DNA from: Vulcanimicrobiota bacterium
GTDB taxonomy: Bacteria > Vulcanimicrobiota > Vulcanimicrobiia > Vulcanimicrobiales > Vulcanimicrobiaceae
Reading direction: 5' to 3'
Length of the DNA stretch: 64,000 bases
NCBI GenBank assembly: GCA_003168375.1
Contig: PMSI01000001.1
Coordinates: 744,001-808,000, forward strand
The notes beneath the pieces are model-generated. The model did not search any database, was not told where the DNA came from, and saw only the letters and a program-made list of their open reading frames with translations. Positions 24,637 through 33,390 of this stretch are shown piece by piece. Positions within the stretch are counted from its first letter, which is position 1; every line of letters starts with the position of its first letter. The translations under genes and the position numbers were made by a program.

Positions 24637-26036
24637 CGTTCCGCGCGCTCGCCGGCGTGCGGGACGCCTGGGACGAGCTGATCGGGCTGTTCGCGAACAT
24701 TCCGTTCGGCGTCTCGCTGCTCGCGATCTGGGCGTTCTTGACGATGATCGGCGTCATCATCGAGCAAGGGAAAGACGCCGCCTTCTACGCGAGCGTGTAT
24801 CCGCCGCCGATCGCGCGGTTGATCGCGCGCCTCGACATCGCGAACATCTACCACAGCCCCGCGTACATCGGCGTCCTCGGGCTGATCCTCTGCTCGATGA
24901 CCGCGGCGACGTTCACCAAGGTCATCCCGCGCCGCATCCCGCGCCTCAACCCGGTCAAGATCGAGGCGATCCCGCTGCACGCGACCGTGCGCGTCGCCGG
25001 CGACGCGGCGGGGGTCGGCGAGCGTGTCGCCGCGTTCTTCGCGGCGCGCGGCTGGCAGGTGCGCAAGCGCGAGTTCGGCGGAACCGAGTGGACCTTCGCC
25101 GACAAGAACAACTGGGCACGCCGCGGCGTCCTCGTGGCGCACATCGGCTTCGTGCTCATCGCGACCGGGACGACGATCTACTGGGCGAAGGGCTACAGCG
25201 GTCAATTCGCGGTGCTCAGCGGCGAGACGGCGACGATCCCCGAGAGCGGCGCGCGGATCGCGCTCGAGCGCTTCGCGTACCGCATCGATCCGGTACGCAC
25301 CAAAGCCGGTGTGGTGTACCAGCCGATCGACTACGTCTCCAACGCGAAGGTGACCGGCCGCGACGGAACGACGCGCGACGCCGTCATCCGCGTCAACCAG
25401 CCGTACGACGTCGACGGGACGCTCGTCTATCAGGCCACGTACGGGTTCGCGATAAACTTCACGCTGCGCAAGGACGGGCGCCCCGTCGCCGGCCCCGATC
25501 ATCCGCTCAAGGAAGGCGAAGGCTTCGCCGTCGGCGGCACCTCGCGCGCGATCCAGTACCAGCGTTTCGTCGGCACGATCGACCGCGCGACCGGTCAGCC
25601 CGGCGCGGATCCGCGGCCCAACGATCCCGGCGTCGTGATCCAGGCGTTCGACGGCGACCGCCCGGCCGGCGCCGCGCTGATCCCGCTCGGGCGCCCGATC
25701 GACCTCGGCGCCGGGTACACGCTCGAAGCGGCGCGCTACGTGCTGTACTCCGGCTTCCAGTACCGCTACGACCCCGGGATCCCGGTCGTCGGCCTCGGCG
25801 CGTTCGTGCTGCTGGCCGGGCTGTGCATCTCGTTCTACTTCTTGCCGGCGCGGCTGTTCGTGCTCGTCCGCGACGCCGGCGCCGGGACGAGCGAGGTCGG
25901 GATCGCGGCGACGACGGTCCGGGGGTACGAGGTGTTCGAAGACCGCTTTCGCGAGATCGTCGACGAGCTGCGGCGCAGCGAACCCGCCGGTGATGCGACC
26001 GAAGTGCAGTCTGCACCGGTCCTAGGAAGCGTATAA
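24609..26036 (+). CDS. resB: System II cytochrome c biogenesis protein ResB/Ccs1
   Basis: Protein of 475 residues. Three N-terminal membrane helices, a large periplasmic beta-rich domain (about residues 200-390) and a C-terminal helix (VVGLGAFVLLAGLCISFYF). VRDAWDELIGLFANIPFG and the LNPVKIEAIPL stretch fit ResB. With CcsA it moves haem across the membrane and attaches it to CxxCH apocytochromes. GTG 24609 overlaps the tatC end by 28 bases. Confidence 0.88.
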   Translation: MEAGRSGRIAFRALAGVRDAWDELIGLFANIPFGVSLLAIWAFLTMIGVIIEQGKDAAFYASVYPPPIARLIARLDIANIYHSPAYIGVLGLILCSMTAATFTKVIPRRIPRLNPVKIEAIPLHATVRVAGDAAGVGERVAAFFAARGWQVRKREFGGTEWTFADKNNWARRGVLVAHIGFVLIATGTTIYWAKGYSGQFAVLSGETATIPESGARIALERFAYRIDPVRTKAGVVYQPIDYVSNAKVTGRDGTTRDAVIRVNQPYDVDGTLVYQATYGFAINFTLRKDGRPVAGPDHPLKEGEGFAVGGTSRAIQYQRFVGTIDRATGQPGADPRPNDPGVVIQAFDGDRPAGAALIPLGRPIDLGAGYTLEAARYVLYSGFQYRYDPGIPVVGLGAFVLLAGLCISFYFLPARLFVLVRDAGAGTSEVGIAATTVRGYEVFEDRFREIVDELRRSEPAGDATEVQSAPVLGSV

Positions 26037-26045
26037 GGGAGAGCG

Positions 26046-27029
26046 ATGGACCCTACCAGACAGTGGATCGACCAAGCGCTGCTCGTCGTCGGCATCGCGG
26101 CCTACGTCACGTCGGCGTTCGCGCTGTTCGGCTACTTCTTGCTGCGCAACCCTCTCCTGCGCAACGTCGGGCTGCCGCTTGCAATCGTCGGGTGCCTCTC
26201 GCAATTCGCCGAGCTCGGAGCTCGCTGGTGGATGACAGGCGTGTGGCCGCTGACGAACCTGTACGGCTCGCTCTCGCTCTTCAGCGCCTGCGCGGTCACG
26301 ATCTTCCTGATCTTCGCGTACCGCTACGATCTCGCGTTCGCCGGCGGACCGGTGCTCGCGCTGGCGGCGATCGCGCTCGGCTACGCGACGACCTGGAACG
26401 AGGGCTACATGCCGGCGGTCCCGGCGCTGCAATCGTACTGGATCAAGATCCACGTGCCGATCGTGATCACCGCGTACGCCTCGTTCATGGTCGCGTTCTG
26501 CGTCTCGCTGATCTATCTGGTCAAGGCGGCCGCTGAATCGCGCTACGCGCGGGGTACCGTGCGTGCCGCGGCCGCCGCTGCCGGTGCCGCGCAGCCGACG
26601 GTCGCGATGCTCGCGTACGCCGCGAGCCCGGCGCTCGGTACGACGCGCACCGACACGCCGGCGCTCACGAGCGCCGCAGCTGCGGGCGACGCGACCGCGC
26701 TGTGGCTGACCGGCCTGCCCTCGCTGGCGCGTCTCGACGTGATGCAGTACCGTATCATCGCGGTCGGTCTGCCGCTGCTCTCGCTCGGGATCATCACCGG
26801 CGCGATGTGGGCCAAGGAAGCGTGGGGCGCGTACTGGCAGTGGGATCCGAAGGAGACCGCCGCGCTGTTCTCGTGGATCGTCTACGCGGCGTACATGCAC
26901 TTGCACACGCGGCCCGAGTGGCGCGGATCGCGCGGCGCGTTGCTCGGCGCGTTCGGCTTCGCCTCGATCGTGTTCTGCTACCTCGGCGTCAACATCTTCA
27001 TCAGCGGCCTGCACTCGTACAAGATGTAG
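26046..27029 (+). CDS. ccsA: System II cytochrome c synthase CcsA/ResC
   Basis: Polytopic haem-handling protein of 327 residues. The tryptophan-rich WWD signature WGAYWQWDPKETAAL is complete; His residues in IKIHVP and YMHLHTRPEW are the usual external haem ligands. An Ala-rich insert (residues about 175-220) widens one loop. GGGAGAG precedes ATG 26046, 9 bases after resB. It is the last gene of the run and ends before the repeat hairpin at 27048. Confidence 0.92.
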   Translation: MDPTRQWIDQALLVVGIAAYVTSAFALFGYFLLRNPLLRNVGLPLAIVGCLSQFAELGARWWMTGVWPLTNLYGSLSLFSACAVTIFLIFAYRYDLAFAGGPVLALAAIALGYATTWNEGYMPAVPALQSYWIKIHVPIVITAYASFMVAFCVSLIYLVKAAAESRYARGTVRAAAAAAGAAQPTVAMLAYAASPALGTTRTDTPALTSAAAAGDATALWLTGLPSLARLDVMQYRIIAVGLPLLSLGIITGAMWAKEAWGAYWQWDPKETAALFSWIVYAAYMHLHTRPEWRGSRGALLGAFGFASIVFCYLGVNIFISGLHSYKM

Positions 27030-27047
27030 GCGCGGTTTGTCACCCTG

Positions 27048-27075
27048 ACCCTTCGACACGCTCAGGACGAAGGGT
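27048..27075. repeat. CTTCGACA-type repeat forming a hairpin
   Basis: Arms ACCCTTCG (27048-27055) and CGAAGGGT (27068-27075) pair perfectly around ACACGCTCAGGA. It lies between the convergent ccsA and cytochrome c genes. The core CCCTTCGACA-GCTCAGGAC recurs at 41926 and 43277, and a decayed form at 35411-35431. No U-tract follows, so it is not a classic terminator, though it may help end transcription. Confidence 0.75.
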
Positions 27076-27081
27076 GCGCCA

Positions 27082-27660
27082 CTATCGCGCCGTGCCGCCG
27101 TGGCCGCGGGTTTGGGGCTCGGCGGGCATCGGGGTCGGCGGCGCGACCTGGCTCGGATTCTCCCAGATCGACTCTGCGGCAGCCGGCAGATGGTCGGGTG
27201 CGCGCTTGAGAAAATACGTGATCTGCCAGAGCGACTTCTCGTCGAGCGATTTCGCGTAGGCCGGCATCCCGGTGAAGCGGATGCCGTGCTCGATCTTCCA
27301 GTAGGTCACGCCCTCGGGGTCGTCGTCCACGCCGTGCTTGGCGAACTGCGGCGGCCGTACTCCCAGCCCGTGCGCGATCGCGTTCGCGGTCGAATCCGCC
27401 GTGCCGTGGCAGACGGCGCAATTCTGCACGTAGAGCTTCGCTCCGGTCGCGATGTCTTGGTCGGTCGGGGTGAAGGGGTAGGGAGGCTTCGGCGCCTCGC
27501 GAGCGAGCGTCGCGCTGAGCGAGGTCCGCGAGGCCCATTTCTCGCCCGGCATCAAAGGCCCGTCGGCCCGGGCTGGTACCGATCCCGTCTTCACGGCGAC
27601 GAAAATGACGACCGCGATCACGACCAGCGCGGCCACGAAGCCGCCGATAAATCCACGCAT
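27082..27660 (-). CDS. Membrane-anchored class I cytochrome c
   Basis: Protein of 192 residues with an uncleaved N-terminal helix (IGGFVAALVVIAVVIFVAV) and a single haem-binding CAVCHG in GAKLYVQNCAVCHGTADS. The axial Met is probably in IRFTGMPAYA. It is an electron carrier on the outer side of the membrane, maturated by the ResB/CcsA pair encoded next to it in convergent orientation. Confidence 0.88.
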   Translation of the reverse strand: MRGFIGGFVAALVVIAVVIFVAVKTGSVPARADGPLMPGEKWASRTSLSATLAREAPKPPYPFTPTDQDIATGAKLYVQNCAVCHGTADSTANAIAHGLGVRPPQFAKHGVDDDPEGVTYWKIEHGIRFTGMPAYAKSLDEKSLWQITYFLKRAPDHLPAAAESIWENPSQVAPPTPMPAEPQTRGHGGTAR

Positions 27661-27744
27661 ACCGAGTCAGTCTTCACCGTTTTACTGGGAATCTCACGCG
27701 ACATGTGGCGCAACGGCGCGACCGCGGGGACGGTTGGAAGAACG

Positions 27745-29208
27745 ATGGCTATCGCACCCCCGCGCGGGAAGACGCTGGAAGAGCTCCGCTTCGCGAACTC
27801 GTTCGCAGCGCTCGGTGACGGGTTTCGCGAGCACCGCACGCCGACCGGGATCCCCGGCGCGCGCCTCGTCGCGTTCAGCCCCGAGGCAGCCGCGCTAATC
27901 GGACTCCGCCCCGGCGAGGAGCGACGGCCCGAGTTCACCGCGCTGGTCGCGGGCGACGCGCTGCTCCCGGGGATGGACCCGGTCGCCGGAATCTACGGCG
28001 GCCATCAGTTCGGCGTCTGGGCCGGACAACTCGGCGACGGCCGCGCGATCCTGCTGGGCGAAGTGCATGGTGCCGACGGTCCGTGGGAGCTGCAGATCAA
28101 AGGCGGCGGGATCACGGCGTTCTCGCGCTTTGCCGACGGGCGCGCGGTGGTGCGGTCGACGATCCGCGAATTCCTGGCCAGCGAAGCGATGCATCATCTC
28201 GGCGTGCCGACGACGCGCGCGCTCGCGATGTCGGCCGGCGACGAACCGGTGCTGCGCGAGCGGGTCGAGCGCGCGGCGACGATGATCCGCATGGCGCCGA
28301 CGTTCGTGCGCTTCGGTTCGTTCGAGATCTTCCACTACCGCAAGCAGCACGCCGAGGTCCGTACGCTCGCCGACTACGTGATCGACGGCTTCTACCCGGA
28401 ATGCGGCGCGGGCGAGGAGCGCTACGCGCGCTTCTTCGGCGCGGTCGTCGAGCGAACGGCGGCGCTGATGGCGCAGTGGCAGGCGGTCGGCTTCGCGCAC
28501 GGCGTGATGAACACGGACAACTTCTCGATCCTCGGTTTGACGCTCGACTACGGCCCGTACGGATTCGTCGAAGCATACGAGTCCGGGCTGATCTGCAACC
28601 ACAGTGACGAATCGGGCCGCTACGCGTTCGACCGGCAGCCGACGATCGGCCTGTGGAACTGTTACGCGCTCGGCGAGGCGCTTTCGTCGCTGCTCTCGAC
28701 CGACGAGATCGGCACGGCGCTCGCGCGCTACCAAGACGTGTATCGCTCGACGTTCCTCGCGTTGCTGCGCACGAAGCTGGGCGTCGCCGGCGTGCGCGAC
28801 GACGACGCGGATACCGCGCTCGAGCTCTTCCGCATGCTCGAAGCGCGCCGGATCGACTGGACGAACTTCTGGCGCGCGCTATCGAACTCGGCGGATGGCG
28901 CTCGTGCGCTGCTCGGCGAGGACGAAGCGTCGCGCGCCTGGTTCGAGCGGTACGCCGCGCTGCTCGCCGGCGATCCGCGCAACGAGGACGAACGGCGCAC
29001 CGCGATGCGCGCGGTCAATCCGAAGTACGTCCTGCGCAACTGGGTCGCGCAAGAAGCGATCGCCGCGAGCGAATCCGGCGACGACTCCGTCGTGCAGGCG
29101 CTACTCGATGTCGTGCGCGCCCCGTTCGACGAGCACCCCGAACATGAAGCGTGGGCGCAGCCCGCGCCCCCGCAGTACCGCGGCCTCTCCGTCAGCTGTT
29201 CGTCGTAG
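27745..29208 (+). CDS. selO: Protein adenylyltransferase SelO
   Basis: Pseudokinase-fold AMPylase of 487 residues (YdiU/UPF0061) that transfers AMP to Ser/Thr/Tyr of target proteins in redox stress. YGGHQFGVWAGQLGDGRAI, LQIKGGGITAFSRFADGRAV and GFAHGVMNTDNFSILG are diagnostic. The C terminus VSCSS matches the conserved Cys (Sec in animals) site. GGAAG precedes ATG 27745 by 4 bases; ATG 27703 is possible but less likely. Confidence 0.95.
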   Translation: MAIAPPRGKTLEELRFANSFAALGDGFREHRTPTGIPGARLVAFSPEAAALIGLRPGEERRPEFTALVAGDALLPGMDPVAGIYGGHQFGVWAGQLGDGRAILLGEVHGADGPWELQIKGGGITAFSRFADGRAVVRSTIREFLASEAMHHLGVPTTRALAMSAGDEPVLRERVERAATMIRMAPTFVRFGSFEIFHYRKQHAEVRTLADYVIDGFYPECGAGEERYARFFGAVVERTAALMAQWQAVGFAHGVMNTDNFSILGLTLDYGPYGFVEAYESGLICNHSDESGRYAFDRQPTIGLWNCYALGEALSSLLSTDEIGTALARYQDVYRSTFLALLRTKLGVAGVRDDDADTALELFRMLEARRIDWTNFWRALSNSADGARALLGEDEASRAWFERYAALLAGDPRNEDERRTAMRAVNPKYVLRNWVAQEAIAASESGDDSVVQALLDVVRAPFDEHPEHEAWAQPAPPQYRGLSVSCSS

Positions 29209-29232
29209 GGCGCACGCACGAGGCGCCCGCTC

Positions 29233-29262
29233 TTGACGAGGACGACGGCGGCGCGGTAGAAT
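29233..29262 (+). promoter_or_regulatory. Sigma70-type promoter of the MarR gene
   Basis: TTGACG (29233-29238) and TAGAAT (29257-29262) with an 18-base spacer. The GTG start codon is only 5 bases after the -10 box, so the transcript would start at or next to the start codon and be leaderless. Confidence 0.6.
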
Positions 29263-29267
29263 AGTTC

Positions 29268-29723
29268 GTGACGAACGATCTCGACGAGACGACCGCCGAC
29301 GTCGCACGTCTGTATCCCGCCGTCTATCATCGCTTCCACGTCTCGAAGCACCGGCTTCCGGGCACCGACGTCACCCCGCGCATGCTGTGGATCTTGCAGC
29401 ACATCGCGTCGGTCGGACCGTCGACGCTCGGCGAACTCGCCGATGCATCGGGCGCGAAAAAATCGACGACGACCGAGCTCGTCGACCGGCTCGAAGCGAA
29501 AGGCTACGTGGGACGGATGCGCGACGAACGTGACGCACGCCGGGTGTTCGTCGGACTGACGCCGCAGGGCGAACGGCGCGCCGGACGCGCGCCGAGCGTT
29601 CTGGCGGACGACGCGTTGCGCGCCGCGCTTGCGCGCATGACGACGAACGAACGCGCCGCGCTCGTTCGCGGACTTCGCGCGCTCGTGCGCGCCGGTGAGG
29701 TGACCCGAGATGACCACGTGTGA
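29268..29723 (+). CDS. MarR family transcription regulator
   Basis: Winged-helix repressor of 151 residues: LWILQHIASVGPSTLGELAD leads into the recognition helix GAKKSTTTELVDRLEAKGYV and the wing RDERDARRVFVGLTPQGE. The ligand is unknown. No ribosome site; the start follows the -10 box directly, so leaderless translation from GTG is likely. The stop lies inside the next gene, so they are co-transcribed. Confidence 0.88.
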   Translation: MTNDLDETTADVARLYPAVYHRFHVSKHRLPGTDVTPRMLWILQHIASVGPSTLGELADASGAKKSTTTELVDRLEAKGYVGRMRDERDARRVFVGLTPQGERRAGRAPSVLADDALRAALARMTTNERAALVRGLRALVRAGEVTRDDHV

Positions 29724-29967
29724 AAGCTGCGGTTACGAGATGAACGGAGCGGACGACCACGCTCCCGGAGACGCGCACAGCCGGCACTGCCGGTATTGCA
29801 GCAAGGCGGATGGCACGCTGCAGGAGTTCAACGAGCGGTTCGAGCGGATGGTGCAATGGTCGCTGCGGCGCGACGGCGTCGAGCGCGCCGAAGCCGAGCG
29901 GAAGACACGCGCGTACATGCGCTCGATGCCGCTCTGGCGCGATCATCCGGCGCTGGCCGACGCGTAG
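29710..29967 (+). CDS. Small zinc-ribbon protein
   Basis: Protein of 85 residues with CESCGYEM and HCRYCSKADG, a four-Cys zinc ribbon of the putative zinc-ribbon family often found near regulators, then a helical basic tail (ERKTRAYMRSMPLW). It overlaps marR by 14 bases. Role unknown; perhaps a partner of the MarR-controlled response. Confidence 0.75.
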   Translation: MTTCESCGYEMNGADDHAPGDAHSRHCRYCSKADGTLQEFNERFERMVQWSLRRDGVERAEAERKTRAYMRSMPLWRDHPALADA

Positions 29968-30380
29968 GTGGGGCGCGAGGCGCGCTGCACCGCGTCGTGG
30001 GGCACGCGCAGCGGCGCGGTGACGGTCCATCTCGATGCGACCGAACTGACGGTACGCGGCGCGTTTCGCGCGAGCGCACCGCTGGCATCACTGCGCGACC
30101 GCGCGCCGACGGCGACGCGCTTCGTTTCCGCACGGGGGCCCACGAGGTCGCGCTGATCCTCGGCCCGGCCACGCCGCGCTGGGCCGCCGCGATCGCGAAG
30201 CCGCCCCCGACGCTGGCCGCCAAGCTCGGTATCGCCGCCGGGACGCGCGTCCTCACCCTCGGCACGATCGACGACGACGGCCTGGCGGCGGCGCTCGCGA
30301 CCGGGACGAGCTCGCGCGCATCGCTTCCAGCCACGGGACGCTGCTTGAGCGGCGCGTCCCGCTGTGGGTCGTCTACACCA
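29968..30380 (+). pseudogene. DUF3052-like gene, 5' part, two frameshifts, cut by IS
   Basis: Reading starts at GTG 29968 right after the zinc-ribbon stop. Three frames must be joined: CTASWGTRSGAVTVHLDA...LASLRD up to about 30103; ADGDALRFRTGAHEVALILG...AAKLGIAAGTRVLTLG...AAALAT to about 30298; then DRDELARIASSHGTLLERRV and PLWVVYT. Both shifts have the same sign, as two 1-base losses would give. The LGI-x-GTRV and LWVVY parts resemble DUF3052-type proteins. The sequence then meets the insertion element; the missing C terminus is found at 31838-31971. Confidence 0.7.
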
Positions 30381-30480
30381 TTCGTCGTGAGCGTGGTCAG
30401 GCCGCATCGTGCTGCCTGCCCCGAGCGATGCCCGGTGCACTCATGGGCGGCGACTCCGCCCGCAGGAGAATGACCTGAGC
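30381..30480 (-). ncRNA. Candidate omegaRNA (reRNA) at the tnpB 3' end
   Basis: TnpB guides usually overlap the 3' end of tnpB and run to the element end. Here two stems lie there: GCATCG/CGATGC (30404-30409 with 30426-30431) and GGGCGG/CCGCCC (30445-30450 with 30456-30461). The guide would begin just beyond the element end, within the broken DUF3052-like gene. Position is by analogy only. Confidence 0.3.
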
Positions 30481-31695
30481 TGCATTCACGTCCGCGTCGG
30501 CCTCATGGCCACAGCGAACGCAGGCAAATAACGGCCCCTCCCGGCTTTCCTTGCAGACCTGCCCGCACGCGGCACACGTCTGCGAACTGTATCTGGCATC
30601 GACCTCGATCACCGTGCGAGCAGCGTACTCTGCTTTTTCGCGGATCAAGGTCGCCAGTTTTCCGAACCCGGCGTCCAAGAGCGCCCGATTCAACCCCGCC
30701 TTCGCTCGCACTCCAACGCCGGGCTGCTCCGGCGTCCCTTTCGCGCTTCGCGTCATCGAACGCAGCCGCAGCGCCTCCAGGGCGATCCGGTCGAACCGCT
30801 GCACGATCATCCGGCTGACCTTGTGCAGCCAATCGTGGCGTGCATTCGCCTCGCGCTCTTTGGCTCGAGCGAGCCGACGCACTGCAGCGATGCGACCAGG
30901 GTCCTTCGTGTTGAGCGGTCTACCGATCGCGTCCTTGACGGTGACCGCCTCGAGGGCGCGCTGGTGCCGTTCGACCACCGCCTTGCGGCGCGAACCGGGC
31001 CGCAGGTTCTCTATCGTCGTGCCATCGGAGAGCGCGGCCAGGACCCGGATGCCGCGGTCGACCCCGACGCTGGACCCGCTGGCCGGCAAGGGCGAAGGCA
31101 GCCGATGCCCCTCGAAGACCGCATACCAGCGGCCATTCTTTGTCACCAGAAAGACGCGTCCGAACTCCGGTACAATCCGCCCCTTCCGCAGCCGCACACT
31201 GCCGACACCCGGCACCTTGACCCGCATGTGTGCCGGGTCGAGCTTGAGCGCGCGGTCGCCGTGCGGATACTCCAACTGGTTCCAGCGGCTAGCGGGCTTG
31301 AAGCGCGGATATCCCGGCTCCTCGCCGCGTTTGAGCCGCCGGAAGAACGCGGCGAAGGACAGATCCAAGCGGTGCAGGACCGCGTCCTGGCACTCGCGAT
31401 AGACGGCTGCGAAGCGCGGCTCGGCTTCGCGCAATTCGGTGAGCTGCGTGTACTGTTCGCGGCTCGGCATCGAGACGCGGCGCGTCGTCCAGGCGTCACG
31501 GCGCTGCTGGAGCAATGCGTTGTAGAGCTCGCGAGTACCGCGCAGCATGGTGACCAGCGCGCGTTCTTGCGCGCAGGTCGGATAGAGCCGGACTTTGTGC
31601 AACCACCGGAGTTGACCGTCGAAGCGCGATGCCACGAGGCCATCCTCCCGCGGCGCTGTGCCAACGTCATGGCACCACCGGGCACCGACGCTCAC
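30397..31695 (-). CDS. tnpB: TnpB RNA-guided nuclease of the IS element
   Basis: Protein of 432 residues. RuvC-like acidic residues are all present: D213 in GVDRGIRVLA, E307 in IALEALRLRS and D400/D402 in EADADVNAAQ. The zinc ribbon has C374, C377, C392 and C395. N-terminal part WLHKVRLYPTCAQERALV is the usual TnpB/IS1341 start. So the protein looks intact and may still cleave DNA with a reRNA/omegaRNA. GTG 31695 gives the longest form; GTG 31632 is an option. Confidence 0.88.
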   Translation of the reverse strand: MSVGARWCHDVGTAPREDGLVASRFDGQLRWLHKVRLYPTCAQERALVTMLRGTRELYNALLQQRRDAWTTRRVSMPSREQYTQLTELREAEPRFAAVYRECQDAVLHRLDLSFAAFFRRLKRGEEPGYPRFKPASRWNQLEYPHGDRALKLDPAHMRVKVPGVGSVRLRKGRIVPEFGRVFLVTKNGRWYAVFEGHRLPSPLPASGSSVGVDRGIRVLAALSDGTTIENLRPGSRRKAVVERHQRALEAVTVKDAIGRPLNTKDPGRIAAVRRLARAKEREANARHDWLHKVSRMIVQRFDRIALEALRLRSMTRSAKGTPEQPGVGVRAKAGLNRALLDAGFGKLATLIREKAEYAARTVIEVDARYSSQTCAACGQVCKESREGPLFACVRCGHEADADVNAAQVILLRAESPPMSAPGIARGRQHDAA

Positions 31696-31837
31696 CGCAT
31701 TGCATTTGACGGCCCCGACGCGCCACGCGCTGCGTTATACTCCGCGACTGCTCGCCCCCGCGCCTGATCGTCGAATTGCGCGTGGACCCGCGGTCGAAGA
31801 ACCGTCGCCGTCCAGGCGCCTTGAGCTATCGCTCATC

Positions 31838-31971
31838 AGGGAAAAGGCGCGCCGCTCGGCGAGACCGCGGTCCGGGCGATGCTGCGCGACCGGGGGCTCA
31901 TCGACCTGAAGGTGGCCTCGGTCTCCCCGACGTTGACCGCGCTCCAGTTCGCGCGCAGGCTGACGCGCTAG
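31838..31971 (+). pseudogene. DUF3052-like gene, 3' fragment beyond the IS
   Basis: Frame GKGAPLGETAVRAMLRDRG then LIDLKVASVSPTLTALQFAR and stop at 31969-31971. The KGAPLGE...GLIDLKVASVS...TALxF pattern is the C terminus of DUF3052-type proteins and fits exactly as the end of the protein that breaks off at LWVVYT near 30378. No start codon or ribosome site of its own. Confidence 0.7.
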
Positions 31972-32024
31972 AACCGCTGCGTGCGCCGAGGACGCCGGAC
32001 GGCCGCTCGGGAACCCCGGGTCGG

Positions 32025-32336
32025 GTGGAACGGCAGCAGGGAGAGGTTCGAATCTTGATCCGCGGGATCGCGAAGGGTGTCGCAAGCACCGAGATCGCGG
32101 TGCTGCTGGCTCCGTTCGGGGGCGACCCCGAGCGCATCGCGCTTCCGCGCGATCGCCGTACCCGGCGGCGCAAGGGGATCGCCTACGTGTTCGTCCCCAG
32201 CCCGCACGCCGCGCGCGCCGCGATCGAAGCGCTGAGCAACTCGACGCTCCAGGAGAAGCAGATCACGCTCGAGCTGGCCGACGAGCGCCCGCCCAAAAAA
32301 CCGCGCCGCTTCAGCGGCCCTCCGCGGCGCTTCTAG
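32025..32336 (+). CDS. RRM-domain RNA-binding protein
   Basis: Protein of 103 residues. One RNA recognition motif: RNP2 [11 protein letters not shown] at the start and RNP1 [11 protein letters not shown] in the middle, followed by [20 protein letters not shown] and a basic Pro-rich tail ([17 protein letters not shown]). It resembles small bacterial RNA-binding RRM proteins with a C-terminal basic extension. GTG 32025 is the best start because later TTG 32055 would cut the first strand; the upstream frame is not coding-like. Confidence 0.75.
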   Translation: MERQQGEVRILIRGIAKGVASTEIAVLLAPFGGDPERIALPRDRRTRRRKGIAYVFVPSPHAARAAIEALSNSTLQEKQITLELADERPPKKPRRFSGPPRRF

Positions 32337-32351
32337 ACGTCCGCCAGCGCC

Positions 32352-32588
32352 CTATTGGAGGTACTTCTCGACCGTCTCGGCGCTGCGCTCGTGCGCGACG
32401 CTGGGGTCCTGGCCGAACTCTTCGCGTGCGCGCCGCTGCCGCAGGAGGTCCCATAGCCGGTCGAGCTGGACGTTGATGTCGCCCAGACGCCGGCGCTCGT
32501 CCGGCGTCACCGCACCGCCCTTTTCGAGCAGGGCATGCTCCTGGGCGACGAGCTGTTCGATCTGCTGGTGCAGCTCCTGGTCCTTCAC
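32352..32588 (-). CDS. DUF2630 family protein
   Basis: Small all-helical protein of 78 residues: [40 protein letters not shown] and the end VEKYLQ are the DUF2630 pattern. Function unknown. GTG 32588 is chosen because GGAAGAG lies 7 bases upstream; the frame is open to 32621. The 163 bases up to the Rieske gene hold no further gene that I can see. Confidence 0.82.
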   Translation of the reverse strand: MKDQELHQQIEQLVAQEHALLEKGGAVTPDERRRLGDINVQLDRLWDLLRQRRAREEFGQDPSVAHERSAETVEKYLQ

Positions 32589-32751
32589 GAGCGAACTCTT
32601 CCCAATCCGGTGGCCGAACACCCACGGCAGGGCAGGGGACCGTCCCCGATTCCTACGAAGGTACGCGAGTTTTGGCGGGCCGTTGCCTACAGTGGAGCGA
32701 GGCGGCCTACTCGAGACGGGATCGGCCGTCTCCGCAGTTCGAGGAGAAAGA

Positions 32752-33384
32752 GTGGCTCACGCAGAGGCGTACAAAGACCCCGGGACGCCGGACGAACAGA
32801 GCCGGCGCACGTTCATGGCGAACGCCGTCATCGCGCTCGGCGGCGTGATCGGGATCGGTCTTACGATCCCGCTCATCGTGTCGCTGCTCCCGTCGTCCGA
32901 GGCGACGACCGACCAATGGTCGGGGCTGACGCCCGAAGAGGCTGCCGCGTTCAAGAAGGCGACGGACAAGATGCCCGTCAAGGTCACCTTCAACGTCCAT
33001 GAGACGAACGGTTATTTCGGCGCGACCGACATCGCGCAGTTCGTGTGGGCCGTCCGCGCCACCGAAGACCAGGTGAAGAAAGAACGGCCCGAGCTGTTCG
33101 AGGGCGCGGACAAACTGCCGTACCCGGTCGTGAGCATGGGCTTCGTCGTCTTCAGCCCGGTCTGCCCGCACCTCGGCTGCAAGTACACCTGGAACACGGC
33201 GCAGAGCAAATTCCTCTGCCCGTGCCACGGCTCGATCTACAGCGAGTTCGGCAAGCACGAGGCCGGTCCGGCGCTGCGCGGGCTCGATCCGCTGCCGCTG
33301 CGCGAGTACCAAGGCAAAGTGCAGATCACGTGGATCGAGTACCAGGACAACAACCCGCACATGATCATCCAGAAGGTCGGATAA
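32752..33384 (+). CDS. petC: Rieske iron-sulfur protein of the bc complex
   Basis: Protein of 210 residues. The N terminus has a twin-arginine signal, [18 protein letters not shown], which acts as membrane anchor. The 2Fe-2S ligands are in CPHLGC and CPCHGS. It passes electrons from quinol at the cytochrome b Qo site to cytochrome c. GTG 32752 follows a GAGGAGAAAG box. The next gene, 6 bases downstream, encodes its cytochrome b partner; TatC in this window can export it. Confidence 0.93.
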   Translation: MAHAEAYKDPGTPDEQSRRTFMANAVIALGGVIGIGLTIPLIVSLLPSSEATTDQWSGLTPEEAAAFKKATDKMPVKVTFNVHETNGYFGATDIAQFVWAVRATEDQVKKERPELFEGADKLPYPVVSMGFVVFSPVCPHLGCKYTWNTAQSKFLCPCHGSIYSEFGKHEAGPALRGLDPLPLREYQGKVQITWIEYQDNNPHMIIQKVG

Positions 33385-33390
33385 CCGCCC

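Larger units (their letters stand above)
30380..31836 (-). mobile_element. IS200/IS605-group (IS1341-like) element with lone tnpB
   Basis: About 1.45 kb holding only tnpB on the minus strand, with no tnpA. It divides the DUF3052-like gene: LWVVYT is left of it and GKGAPLGETAVRAMLRDRG right of it. The left (tnpB 5') end shows a TGAGC-TATC-GCTCA hairpin at 31822-31835; the other end has hairpins at 30404-30431 and 30445-30461. No target duplication or inverted terminal repeats are seen, as expected for this group. Exact ends are uncertain by some tens of bases. Confidence 0.7.

Noticed and set aside
27048-27075. Intrinsic terminator after ccsA
   Set aside because: The stem is good but no U-tract follows and the sequence is a copy of a dispersed repeat, so it is listed as a repeat.
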